Shown one piece after another: positions 24,726-33,300 of a DNA stretch of 54,755 nt. The translations under genes and the position numbers were made by a program. Source of the stretch: an uncultured Clostridium sp. (GTDB taxonomy: Bacteria; Bacillota; Clostridia; UBA1212; UBA1255). Position 1 is the first letter of the stretch; each line of letters opens with the position of its first letter. The stretch spans positions 1 to 54,755 of the forward strand of contig UQSG01000018.1 of assembly GCA_900543695.1 (NCBI GenBank), in the 5' to 3' direction. The notes beneath the pieces are model-generated. The model had not been told where the DNA came from, searched no databases, and saw nothing but the letters and a program-made list of their open reading frames with translations.

Positions 24726-24748
24726 TCGTAAGAAATTCCTCAGGAAAA
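24726..24748 (+). promoter_or_regulatory. Candidate VanR-binding direct repeats upstream of vanG
   Basis: TCGTAAGAAATT (24726-24737) matches the VanR footprint consensus I recall for the vanA cluster, TCGTANGAAANT, at every specified base. A second, weaker copy begins 11 bases later (24737-24748), the helical spacing expected for OmpR-family tandem sites. It lies between vanS and vanG in a 151-bp gap, 135-146 bases before vanG, where an inducible promoter is expected. A possible -10, TATGCT, is at 24798-24803 without a clear -35, which would suit an activated promoter. Confidence 0.5.
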
Positions 24749-24871
24749 AACAGAAATCTGTCAAGCGAAAACGAGAAAACCACGCCTCGGCTTCTGTTAT
24801 GCTTTTGCTGTCAGAGCTCGGGAAGTGCCGCCCGACGCTTTGAATACAAAAGAAGCAAAGGGTGATTTTCT

Positions 24872-25930
24872 ATGTATAAAAAAACAATTGCAGTGCTGTT
24901 CGGAGGCTGCTCCAGCGAATATTCCATATCGCTTCAGTCGGCATATTCCGTTCTGACGCAGATCGACCGGACCGACTATCACGTTATACCCGTCGGTATC
25001 TCCAAAAAAGGGGAATGGTTTGCCTACTACGGTAAATATGAAAATATTGCAGACGATTCCTGGCAGAAAGATACAGAACGGAAAATTCCCGCCGTGCTTT
25101 CCCCGGACCGGCGAATCCGCGGATTGATCGAATTTTACGGAGAACGATGCCATGTCGTATCGCTTGACGCCGTTTTTCCCATATTACATGGTAAAAACGG
25201 AGAAGATGGAACTGTGCAGGGGCTCTGCGCTCTGGCGGGGATTCCCGTTATTGGCTGCAATCTGATCTCATCTGCCCTGTGTATGGATAAATACCGTGCG
25301 CACAAGCTCGTACAGGCGGAGGGAATCGCCGTGCCGGACTCCGTCCGCCTGACGCGCGGCATGTCTAAGGAGACCGTAGCCAAAGCCATTTCACATTTGA
25401 ACTATCCGCTGTTTATAAAGCCCGTGCGCTCCGGCTCTTCGTTCGGAATCCGCCGCGTTTCTTCGGAAACGGAAGTGCCGGATGCGCTGGAAAACGCGTT
25501 TTTCTATGATTATGAAGCGGTGGCGGAAGAAACGGCGGACGGCTTTGAAGTCGGATGCGCCATCCTGGGAAACGACGATTTGATGGTAGGACGCGCAGAC
25601 GAAATTGAACTGGCAGGAGATTTTTTCGATTTCACGGAAAAATATTCACTGAAAACATCAAAAATCCATATGCCGGCGCGAATTTCCTCAGAAACCGAAG
25701 CGCGGATTCAAAAAACGGCAAAACAAATTTACCGAATTCTGGGCTGCAGCGTGTTTGCGAGGGTCGATCTGTTTCTGCAGAAAGACGGATCGATTCTTTT
25801 CAACGAAGTGAACACGATTCCCGGCTTCACGGAGCATAGCCGCTTTCCAAGCATGCTGAAGGGAATCGGACTGTCCTTTTCAGAAATCGTCGCCGCGATC
25901 CTTCGCCTGGGAATGGAGAATGAAGCATGA
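24872..25930 (+). CDS. vanG: D-alanine--D-serine ligase, VanG type
   Basis: A 352-residue ATP-grasp ligase that joins D-Ala to D-Ser, giving peptidoglycan precursors with low affinity for vancomycin. AVLFGGCSSEYSISLQSA at the start, HGKNGEDGTVQGL, KPVRSGSSFGI, the omega-loop region DFTEKYSLKTSKIHMPA and the metal-binding FNEVNTIPGFTEHSRFP are all present. The EKYSLKTSKI loop has the pattern I associate with VanG/VanC-type D-Ala-D-Ser ligases rather than the D-lactate-forming VanA type or housekeeping Ddl. It overlaps vanT by four bases. No vanXY is encoded here, so depletion of normal D-Ala-D-Ala precursors would need a gene elsewhere. Confidence 0.88.
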   Translation: MYKKTIAVLFGGCSSEYSISLQSAYSVLTQIDRTDYHVIPVGISKKGEWFAYYGKYENIADDSWQKDTERKIPAVLSPDRRIRGLIEFYGERCHVVSLDAVFPILHGKNGEDGTVQGLCALAGIPVIGCNLISSALCMDKYRAHKLVQAEGIAVPDSVRLTRGMSKETVAKAISHLNYPLFIKPVRSGSSFGIRRVSSETEVPDALENAFFYDYEAVAEETADGFEVGCAILGNDDLMVGRADEIELAGDFFDFTEKYSLKTSKIHMPARISSETEARIQKTAKQIYRILGCSVFARVDLFLQKDGSILFNEVNTIPGFTEHSRFPSMLKGIGLSFSEIVAAILRLGMENEA

Positions 25931-28047
25931 AAGGAAAAGCTTACCCGGGAATCGATGCGTTTCGGATCGCCGCGGCAATCCTGGTGATTGCAATCCATAC
26001 GTATCCGCTGGCAGATCTCAATTCAACTGCGGATTATCTGGCTGCACATGTAGTATGCCGAATCGCCGTCCCGTTTTTCTTTATGGCATCTGGGTTTTTT
26101 CTTTTCCCGGCCGGAACGGATCCGCTGGACGCGCTGCCTCGTTTTCTGAAAAGATCGGCCTGTATTTATGCCGCCGCCATTGCATTATATATTCCCGTCA
26201 ATCTTTACACGGGATATTTTAAAACGGAGCAGTTGCTCCCTGCAATGCTTCAGGATATTTTCTTTGACGGAACCTTCTACCATCTCTGGTATCTGCCGGC
26301 GGCAATCCTGGGGGCATGTATCGCGGGATTCTGTCTCCGGCGCTTCGGAAGCAACGGTGCGTTTGCCGTCTGCGCAGTCCTGTATCTGATCGGACTCTTT
26401 GGAGACAGCTATTACGCCATCGCGGAACGCGTCCCTTTTGTCAGAAATTTTTATGACGCCCTATTTTCCGTATTTGACTATACGAGAAACGGGATTTTTT
26501 TCGCTCCGCTCTTTTTTGTGCTCGGAGGAGCTTTGCGCAGAAAACGATTTCCTCTGACGCGGCCGCGCGCCGCGGCGTGCCTTTGCCTCGCCCTGCTGCT
26601 TTTGCTGGGGGAAGGGATGCTTTTACAAAGCTTCGGACTGCAGCGGCACGACAGCATGTATCTTTTGCTGGCACCCTGTGTTTTCGTTTTATTTTGGCTT
26701 TTGCAAACGGTACGGGGAAATCGCCTGAAACTGTGCGCGGAGCTTTCTCTCCTTGTATATCTGATCCATCCGCTTGCCATTTTATTTGTCCGGCTGACCG
26801 GATCGCTTCTACACAGGGAGGACTTATTTATACAGAACAACCTCGTACATTTTTTTCTTACGGTCGCCGTGTCGTTCTCTGCCGGCTGCCTTCTGCTGCT
26901 GATTCGCAGCGGCATCTGTTCGCCGCAAAAAAAGCCGGTTCCGCGCGTCGCTGCGGAAATCGATACGGAAAATCTTCGCCATAATGTGCGGGAGCTGCAG
27001 TCGCTGCTGCCGGAGCAATGTAAAATTATGGCAGTTGTAAAGGCAGATGCCTACGGACACGGCGCGCCGGCCGTTGCGGCCGTGCTGCACGAGGAGGGAA
27101 TTTCTGACTTTGCCGTTGCAACGATCGAGGAAGGAATTGCGCTTCGAAGCAGCGGAATTGAGGGACAAATTCTGATTTTTGGATACACGGATCCGGAAAG
27201 CATCAGAAGACTGCGAAAATATCGCCTGACACAGACGCTGATCAGCAAAGAATACGCCCGGCGTCTGAATCAGAAAAAAGTTCGCATCGACGTGCAGATC
27301 AAAATTGACACCGGGATGCACAGGCTGGGGCTGGACGCGGAACGGCCGGAGGATATCCGAACGCTGTTTGATTTAAAATACCTGCATGTCACTGGCATGT
27401 ATACGCATCTGTGCGTGAGCGAAAGCCTCACAGAAGAAGACTCCGCATTTACCTTGGAGCAAACGGAGAAAATGGACCGGCTGACGGCCGCGCTGTCCGG
27501 ACAGGGCTGTAAAACAGGAGCGATCCATGTGCAGAACAGCGGAGGAATTTTAAATGCTCCATTCCTTCGGTACCGCTTCGTAAGGCCGGGAATCGCATTG
27601 TACGGTGTAAAAAGCTCGTGCCGGGCGGAATCGATGGTGCCGGCGGATTTGAGGCCGGTGCTGACGCTGAAAACTCGAATTATATTAATCCGCAGAATCC
27701 GTCGCGGAGCATGCGTAGGATACGGAAGGGCTTTTACCGCGCCGCGGGATATGACGCTTGCGGTGCTGTCGGCGGGATATGCAGACGGTATTCCGCGCTG
27801 CCTTTCCGATCGCGCCTTCGTTTTGATCCGCGGGAAAAAAGCGCCGATCGTCGGAAGAATCTGCATGGATCAAATGACTGTGGATATCACGGACATTCCG
27901 GAAGCGGCAGTTGAAGATGACGCCGTCCTGATCGGCAGAGACGGCAATCTGCAAATCACTGCGGAAAAAGTTGCGGAAGCTGCGGGAACGATTACGAATG
28001 AGCTTCTCTCACGCATTGGAGAGCGGGTAGAACGTGTTTATTTATGA
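25927..28047 (+). CDS. vanT: Membrane-bound serine racemase VanT
   Basis: A 706-residue fusion. Residues about 1-330 form an acyltransferase-3-like membrane domain with ten or so helices (start GIDAFRIAAAILVIAIHTYP), proposed to take up L-serine; residues about 345-706 are an alanine-racemase domain. The PLP lysine is Lys372 in VVKADAYGHG, and Tyr599 in VGYGRAF is the second catalytic base. Near the end, TNELLSRIGERVERVYL contains Asn691, which sits at about the place where VanT_G has the Asn reported to favour serine over alanine; this is my alignment by eye. VanT makes D-Ser for VanG. It overlaps vanG by four bases, and a strong hairpin terminator follows. Confidence 0.9.
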   Translation: MKGKAYPGIDAFRIAAAILVIAIHTYPLADLNSTADYLAAHVVCRIAVPFFFMASGFFLFPAGTDPLDALPRFLKRSACIYAAAIALYIPVNLYTGYFKTEQLLPAMLQDIFFDGTFYHLWYLPAAILGACIAGFCLRRFGSNGAFAVCAVLYLIGLFGDSYYAIAERVPFVRNFYDALFSVFDYTRNGIFFAPLFFVLGGALRRKRFPLTRPRAAACLCLALLLLLGEGMLLQSFGLQRHDSMYLLLAPCVFVLFWLLQTVRGNRLKLCAELSLLVYLIHPLAILFVRLTGSLLHREDLFIQNNLVHFFLTVAVSFSAGCLLLLIRSGICSPQKKPVPRVAAEIDTENLRHNVRELQSLLPEQCKIMAVVKADAYGHGAPAVAAVLHEEGISDFAVATIEEGIALRSSGIEGQILIFGYTDPESIRRLRKYRLTQTLISKEYARRLNQKKVRIDVQIKIDTGMHRLGLDAERPEDIRTLFDLKYLHVTGMYTHLCVSESLTEEDSAFTLEQTEKMDRLTAALSGQGCKTGAIHVQNSGGILNAPFLRYRFVRPGIALYGVKSSCRAESMVPADLRPVLTLKTRIILIRRIRRGACVGYGRAFTAPRDMTLAVLSAGYADGIPRCLSDRAFVLIRGKKAPIVGRICMDQMTVDITDIPEAAVEDDAVLIGRDGNLQITAEKVAEAAGTITNELLSRIGERVERVYL

Positions 28048-28058
28048 TGTTAAATGAA

Positions 28059-28093
28059 AAACGCAGGCTGTTTTCGTAAGACAGCCTGCGTTT
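28059..28093. terminator. Bidirectional intrinsic terminator between vanT and tRNA-Trp
   Basis: AAACGCAGGCTGT and ACAGCCTGCGTTT form a perfect 13-bp stem around a 9-base loop, with A/T runs on both sides. It begins 12 bases after the vanT stop and abuts the end of the minus-strand tRNA gene, so it can end both transcripts. Confidence 0.9.
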
Positions 28094-28094
28094 C

Positions 28095-28169
28095 TGGCAG
28101 GGGAGACGCGACTCGAACACGCAACAGACGGTTTTGGAGACCGTTGCTCTACCATTGAACTACTCCCCT
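28095..28169 (-). tRNA. tRNA-Trp (anticodon CCA)
   Basis: On the minus strand the acceptor AGGGGAG (5') pairs with CTCCCCT (3'), followed by discriminator G and an encoded CCA. The D-arm AGTTCAATGGTAGAG, the anticodon stem ACGGT/ACCGT with loop CTCCAAA (anticodon CCA), and the T-arm with TTCGAGTC are all in place. It is a complete cloverleaf of 72 bases plus CCA. Confidence 0.95.
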
Positions 28170-28181
28170 AAGAGCGTTGTA

Positions 28182-28210
28182 AGTATACACAATTGCGATT
28201 CAGGTGTCAA
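28182..28210 (-). promoter_or_regulatory. Promoter of tRNA-Trp
   Basis: On the minus strand TTGACA (28205-28210), exactly 17 bp, then TATACT (28182-28187), ending 13 bases before the tRNA 5' end. Consensus -35 and strong -10, as expected for a stable RNA gene. Confidence 0.8.
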
Positions 28211-28252
28211 TAAGGATTTTCGCCAGGAATTTAAAATATTTTTATAAAACAC

Positions 28253-28281
28253 TTGACATTCCTTTGTTAAAACAATATGCT
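28253..28281 (+). promoter_or_regulatory. Upstream promoter of the amino-acid-binding lipoprotein gene
   Basis: TTGACA (28253-28258), 17-bp spacer, TATGCT (28276-28281). It lies about 126 bases upstream of the start codon at 28408, with a second promoter between it and the gene. Confidence 0.65.
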
Positions 28282-28320
28282 ACTAAATGTAAACACGTTG
28301 TAAACGGTACGACGAAAGCA

Positions 28321-28364
28321 TATTTATACAATATATTGCATAAATATACATTACATGTTATAAT
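28321..28364 (+). promoter_or_regulatory. Second promoter overlapped by a near-perfect 26-bp palindrome
   Basis: TTGCAT (28336-28341), 17 bp and TATAAT (28359-28364) make a good promoter 44 bases before the gene. The segment 28321-28346 is palindromic: the 13-base halves TATTTATACAATA and TATTGCATAAATA match as complements except for one position. It covers the -35, so a repressor of the transport gene is likely. The AT-rich form recalls arginine- or cysteine-responsive operators, but I cannot name the protein. Confidence 0.6.
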
Positions 28365-28407
28365 TTGCCGTACACAATAAATTCAGTGTTGCAAGGAGTG
28401 GGCTTTT

Positions 28408-29268
28408 ATGAAGAAGAGAAGAAAAATAACAGCAGCGGTTCTGACCGTTTTTCTCATGTTATCCGCATTTATGATGACTTCCTGCAAGGAAGCGACGGAG
28501 CGGCAGAGTCTGGAACAGATTAAAGATGCAGGTGTGCTGACGGTATATACGAACGCGGAGTTTCCGCCTTTTGAATATATGTCCAACAATACGCCTGTCG
28601 GTGTCGATATGCAGATCGCTCAGGCGATTGCGGACGAGATCGGCGTAAAGCTGGAGATCAAGAACGTAAAATTTGATACGATCCTGAGCTCCGTCAATTC
28701 CGGGAAGGGCTCCATGGGAATCGCGGGAATTTCAGTAACGGAGGAAAGAGCGCAGGAAGTGGACTTTTCCATCAACTACGCGACCAGCAAGCAGTATATT
28801 ATTTTGCCCCAGGATTCTGAGGTGACGAAAATCGAGGACCTGGCCGGGATGGCAATCGGCGTGCAGCTCGGAACGACGGGAGACATTATTATTTCAGAAG
28901 AAATCAGCGGTACTGAGGACGAGGAGACGAAAGAACATATTCAGGGGGTTCTGGAAGGAACCGGGGCTTCCGTGACGCAGTATAATTCCGCGGCGGATGC
29001 GGCGGTGGCCATGAATTCGGGAAAGGTGGACGCTGTCGTAATCGACAAGCTTCCGGCGGAAATTGTCGCTTCGCAGTATGAAAATTTCAAAGCAATCGAA
29101 CTTGTCTATGCGGACGGCCAGAATACGGAGGAATCATATGCTGTCTGCGTGGCAAAGGGAAATCAGGAGCTGCTCGACGTGGTCAATCAGGTCATTGAAC
29201 GGTTGATCGACGACGGCACCATTGACCAGTGGATCACGGATCATACGATGCAGGCGAGCGAGTCATAA
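28408..29268 (+). CDS. Amino acid ABC transporter substrate-binding lipoprotein
   Basis: A 286-residue lipoprotein with a signal peptide ending at the lipobox MTSC (Cys26). The mature part is a bacterial periplasmic-binding protein of family 3: GVLTVYTNAEFPPFEYM, VGVDMQIAQAIADEIGVKLEI, GIAGISVTEERAQEVDFS and IGVQLGTTGD are the classical segments, and KVDAVVIDKLPAEIVASQ near residue 215 is the C-terminal hinge. The domain binds an amino acid, probably polar, outside the membrane. No permease or ATPase follows: a terminator lies 40 bases downstream, so partners must be elsewhere. AAGGAG lies about 8 bases before the ATG. Confidence 0.92.
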   Translation: MKKRRKITAAVLTVFLMLSAFMMTSCKEATERQSLEQIKDAGVLTVYTNAEFPPFEYMSNNTPVGVDMQIAQAIADEIGVKLEIKNVKFDTILSSVNSGKGSMGIAGISVTEERAQEVDFSINYATSKQYIILPQDSEVTKIEDLAGMAIGVQLGTTGDIIISEEISGTEDEETKEHIQGVLEGTGASVTQYNSAADAAVAMNSGKVDAVVIDKLPAEIVASQYENFKAIELVYADGQNTEESYAVCVAKGNQELLDVVNQVIERLIDDGTIDQWITDHTMQASES

Positions 29269-29307
29269 GCTTCTGCGCGCTGAAAGGTTCAGGAACGTTT
29301 ATACAGG

Positions 29308-29344
29308 AGACGGTATGCTCTAGGAAAGGGCATACCGTCTTTTT
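29308..29344 (+). terminator. Intrinsic terminator after the binding-protein gene
   Basis: AGACGGTATGC (29308-29318) and GCATACCGTCT (29330-29340) form a perfect 11-bp stem with an 11-base loop followed by TTTT. It isolates the binding-protein gene from the glycan locus that follows. Confidence 0.9.
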
Positions 29345-29369
29345 AATTTGCTTAAAGTGGATGCGCGAA

Positions 29370-29439
29370 ATTGCAATGATTTGTGTATATATTGCAATTG
29401 CCCGGGCGATTGCAATATGATATCGTATTTATATCATAT
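29370..29439 (+). promoter_or_regulatory. Palindromic operator cluster before the discoidin/GH2 locus
   Basis: ATTGCAAT occurs three times (29370-29377, 29391-29398 and 29409-29416). The last two form a 28-bp palindrome (29390-29417) broken only by one T:G pair, with the core GCCCGGGC. A second palindrome, ATATGATAT at 29415-29423 and its complement at 29431-29439, overlaps it by three bases. The arrangement lies in the gap 29345-29489 before the lipoprotein gene and looks like a regulator-binding region; a plausible promoter is TTGCAA (29410) with TATCAT (29432). Confidence 0.6.
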
Positions 29440-29489
29440 ATTGTTAAGAATTTGTTTTCGCTTACGAGAATGAAACGGAGGGTATCATA

Positions 29490-30350
29490 ATGAAAAAGAA
29501 TCGTAAATTTTTTATGTTGTGTATCTGCCTGATGAGCATCCTTTTGCTTGCCGGCGCCTGTGCCGACCAGGCGGCAGATGATCCGAAGCCGACAGCGAGC
29601 AGCACGCCAAAAACTACTGAGATCCCCGCTTCTGCCGCGCCGCAGTCTGCGAATACCGAAACCTCCGCGCCGACGGCGACGCCGGCAGAGCTTCCGCAGG
29701 ATTTAACGTATACGGAAATCAAAACGGGGGAAGGAAGCCTGAAGGATTACCTTTATGTCGAAACGACGGACGGGGAAGCGGCGAACGGGCCGGAGAACCT
29801 GCTGGATGGGAATTATGAAACGAGATGGGCTTATGCAAATTCGACTTTAGACTATCAGCTGGACGTTCTGTTTACACGGCCCTGCTACCTCGACCGGGTT
29901 CAAACCACATGGTTTGAAGAAAGCAGAATTTATTTTTATGAGCTTTGGGCCGTATGCGAGGCAACCGGCAGAGAAGACCTGATCGGAGACAGAGAGCTCA
30001 ATGAGGAGCCCGGATTTACGGAGGACTCTGTCGGCGGCCTGGTCGATTATTTATATTATATTTTCTTTGACAACAGCACTGCCAATAAATGGGTTTCCAT
30101 ATATGAGATCGACGCAATCGGCTTCTGCGTCTGGTCGGATACCTATGAGATCAATGAAAAGGCGCATACGATCACAATTCCGCAAGAAACTTCTTTGGAG
30201 GATTTTCTGAGCCGGCTGCAGATAGACGGCACGTTTCAGGCTTCCCTCGGAACAGCGGACGGGAGCACTTCTTCGGTTGCGGATGGCAATGTGCTGCGGA
30301 TTTCCTGCGGAGACGCCGTTGCCGAATATTTGATTCTTATCGCGGAATAA
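29490..30350 (+). CDS. Discoidin-domain (F5/8 type C-like) lipoprotein
   Basis: A 286-residue lipoprotein. The signal peptide ends at lipobox LAGAC (Cys24), followed by a flexible Pro/Thr/Ser/Ala linker to about residue 70. Residues 75-210 look like an F5/8 type C (discoidin) carbohydrate-binding module (NLLDGNYETRWAY, the aromatic-rich strands and NKWVSIYEIDAIGF at the end). Residues about 215-286 are a module (YEINEKAHTITIPQETSLED to the end) also found in the GH2 protein downstream. I infer a glycan-binding surface protein that works with the GH2 enzyme six bases downstream. No catalytic motif is seen. Start ATG 29490 after GAGGG. Confidence 0.75.
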   Translation: MKKNRKFFMLCICLMSILLLAGACADQAADDPKPTASSTPKTTEIPASAAPQSANTETSAPTATPAELPQDLTYTEIKTGEGSLKDYLYVETTDGEAANGPENLLDGNYETRWAYANSTLDYQLDVLFTRPCYLDRVQTTWFEESRIYFYELWAVCEATGREDLIGDRELNEEPGFTEDSVGGLVDYLYYIFFDNSTANKWVSIYEIDAIGFCVWSDTYEINEKAHTITIPQETSLEDFLSRLQIDGTFQASLGTADGSTSSVADGNVLRISCGDAVAEYLILIAE

Positions 30351-30386
30351 GCTGTTTTGACGATGATAAAAAGCAAAGGAATGAAG

Positions 30387-33300
30387 ATGAGCATGTGTGC
30401 CGATAAGTTAAAATATTTGCTGCTGGTTCTATTTTCTGTCATGGGAGGGATTTTATTGTTTGGCTGCAATACCGTTACGCCGGAACCGGATCCGGTAAGC
30501 CGGAGCGTGGTTTCCGTCACAGAATCCTGGCGCTTCCTGAAGAGTGATAAAGCTCGTGCGATGGAGCCAGATTTTGACGACGATGCATGGGAAACCGTGA
30601 ATCTGCCGCATACCTGGAACGCAGAGGACGGCGCCGACGGCGGAAGCAATTATTATCGCGGTACGGGATGGTACCGGAGATGGATTACCGTCTCGGAAGA
30701 GGAAGCCGCCGGAAAACGCATTTATCTTGAGTTTCAGGGCGTTAATTCGAAAATGGAGCTATATGTGAACGGCACTTCCGTAGGAACGCATAAGGGCGGA
30801 TATACGACGTTCCGATTTGATATTACAGAGCATCTGAGAATCGGGGAAGAAAATCTGCTCGCGGTTTGCGTCAGCAATAAGGATGACAGGACAATTGCTC
30901 CCATCAGCGGCGATTTTACCTTTTTCGGCGGAATTTACCGCGATGTGTCCTTGATTTTTACGGATGAAGTTCATATAGACATGCTCGACAGCGGTTCTTC
31001 CGGGGTTTATCTGACAACAGAGGAGCTTTCCAAAAGATCGGCGCAGCTGCGCGTGGAAACGACGCTTGTCAATGATTCCTCCGAGGGGAAAACGGTTTCC
31101 GTACGCATCGCTGTGAAGCATCCCGATGAATTCGAGCAAAATGAGTTTGAAAAGGAGTATTTGGCCGGTCTGATGCGCTTTGATCCGGAGGATCTGTGCG
31201 GAGGAGGACTTGTGGACGCCGTTACTCTCTCCTATGATATGGAAGCAGGACAGCGAATTGAAATTTCCGAAATACTGGAAATTAAAAAACCGCATCTTTG
31301 GAACGGAATAACGGATCCTTACCGCTATCAGGTTAATATATCGGTTTCTGAAAATGACGAAATCATAGACAGCGTAATCAGTTATATCGGGATCCGGGAA
31401 TACCGCGTGGATAAAGATTCCGGTTTCTATTTAAACGGAGAATCCTATCCTCTGCGCGGCGTCGCGATGCACCAGGATTATGAAGGCATGGGCAATGCCG
31501 TCACAAAAGCCGAAATTACAGAAAGCTTCTCTCTGCTGTACGAAGTCGGCGCGAACGCGGTGCGGCTTTCTCACTATCCGCATAACACGTATACGTATGA
31601 GCTTTGCGATAAGTACGGGATTGCGGTCTATGCGGAAATTCCGTTTGTCAATACATATGGCGGCAGCGGTACGTATGATAATCCGGACGAAACGCTGAAG
31701 GGATTTATTGAAACGACGAAACAGCAGCTGACGGAGATGATCAAGCAGCAGTATAATCGTTCCTCGATTTTCTTCTGGGGCTTATATAATGAGGCGCAGA
31801 AGGCCAGCCATACGGTCATGGTGCCGCTTGTTGCGGATCTGAATGCGCTGGCTCACGAGCTTGACGATACGCGTCTGACGGTAACCGCGACATTTTCCGA
31901 GGAAGGAGAAGCCCTGCAGAGCGACCTGCTGGCATGGAATACGTATCCGGCGGCGAATGGGCTGCAGAATCGCGTGGAATCGTTTTACAATGCAATGTCC
32001 GGAGGGAAAATATCGGAAAATCCAGACAGATATGCGGCATGCTACATCGAGGAATATGACAGCCAGGGTTACTACGACGGCCTCCTAAACCGGCCGATCG
32101 CCCTCTCCGAGTATGGAATCGGCGGCAGTATTTTCCAGCATACCGATGATTACATGCAAGGCTCCGGCACGGTGAAGATTCAGACGGAGGAATATCAGGC
32201 CTATTGTCACGAGACATGGCTGAATCAGATCAAATCGCTGGACTATCTGTGGGGGACCTTTGTCTGGAATCTGTTTGATTTCAGCGCGGACAACCGCGAT
32301 GAGGCCACGGCGCCGGGCGTAAATACGAAGGGACTCGTCACGCGCGACCGGCAGACGAAGAAAGACGCATTTTATATTTATAAAGCATATTGGAGAACGG
32401 ATGAAGACGTACTCTATCTTACCGGGAAAAACAACACAGGACGATATACGAACCCTACATATTTTAAAGCTTATTCGAACTGCGACTCTGTAACGCTTTT
32501 CGTGGATGATACGGAAATCGGCACGATTGAAAGCGGCGATACACAGCTGGAGCATGTATTCGTATGGGATTGGTCCGATTCTTTGGACTACGGAGAGCAT
32601 ACGATCAGAGTGGTCGGAAAATCCGGAGGCCGTACGGTGACGGATGAAATGAAGATCACGATTCGGAAGCGCGCTGTAACGGATCTGGAGTCTGAGCAGC
32701 TTCGCGTCAATAACGAGGAAAAATATATCTGCGTTTCTCCTGCGCTCACCGTTGAAACCATTTCTTCCTTCCTGTCGGCGGACGAGGGCGCTACACTGGA
32801 GGTACGAGAATCGGACGGTTTGACGCCGGCAGAATCCGGAGCCATAATACCGGGAATGACGCTGCTGGTCACGGCGGAGGATGGGCAGACTACGGCGCTT
32901 TACACGTTTGTAGAGTCAACGGCTGACACGCGTCTTACGGTTACCGTGGCGGAGGAGGAAACCGGAAATCCAGCAAAGCATATTATAGACGGCGATCCTG
33001 GTACACGCTGGTCCGGATCCACGGGCTGTCCGACAGAGATTGTGATTGACCTTGGCGAGCCGGCGCATCTTTCCGAAATCTCCATCAAATGGTTTGAAGC
33101 GCGTGCATACCGCTATACGATCCAGTTGAGCCGCGAAGGAAGCGTTTACAGAACGGTGGCAAGCCGCAGCGATAATACGCAAAAGGGAACGCTCACCGAT
33201 TCCTTCGACACCCAATATGCGCGCTACATTAAGATTCGTGTTACTGGCACGTCGGACGACAGCGCTTGGGTATCCATATATGAAGTAACAACGAACGCCT

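Noticed and set aside
24721..24871. A missing short gene (vanU- or vanXY-like fragment) between vanS and vanG
   Set aside because: All frames in the 151-bp gap are interrupted or lack a start with a ribosome-binding site; it looks regulatory.
28059..28093. A CRISPR-like or other repeat array near the tRNA
   Set aside because: Only a single hairpin with A/T flanks is present; no repeated spacer structure occurs anywhere in the window.
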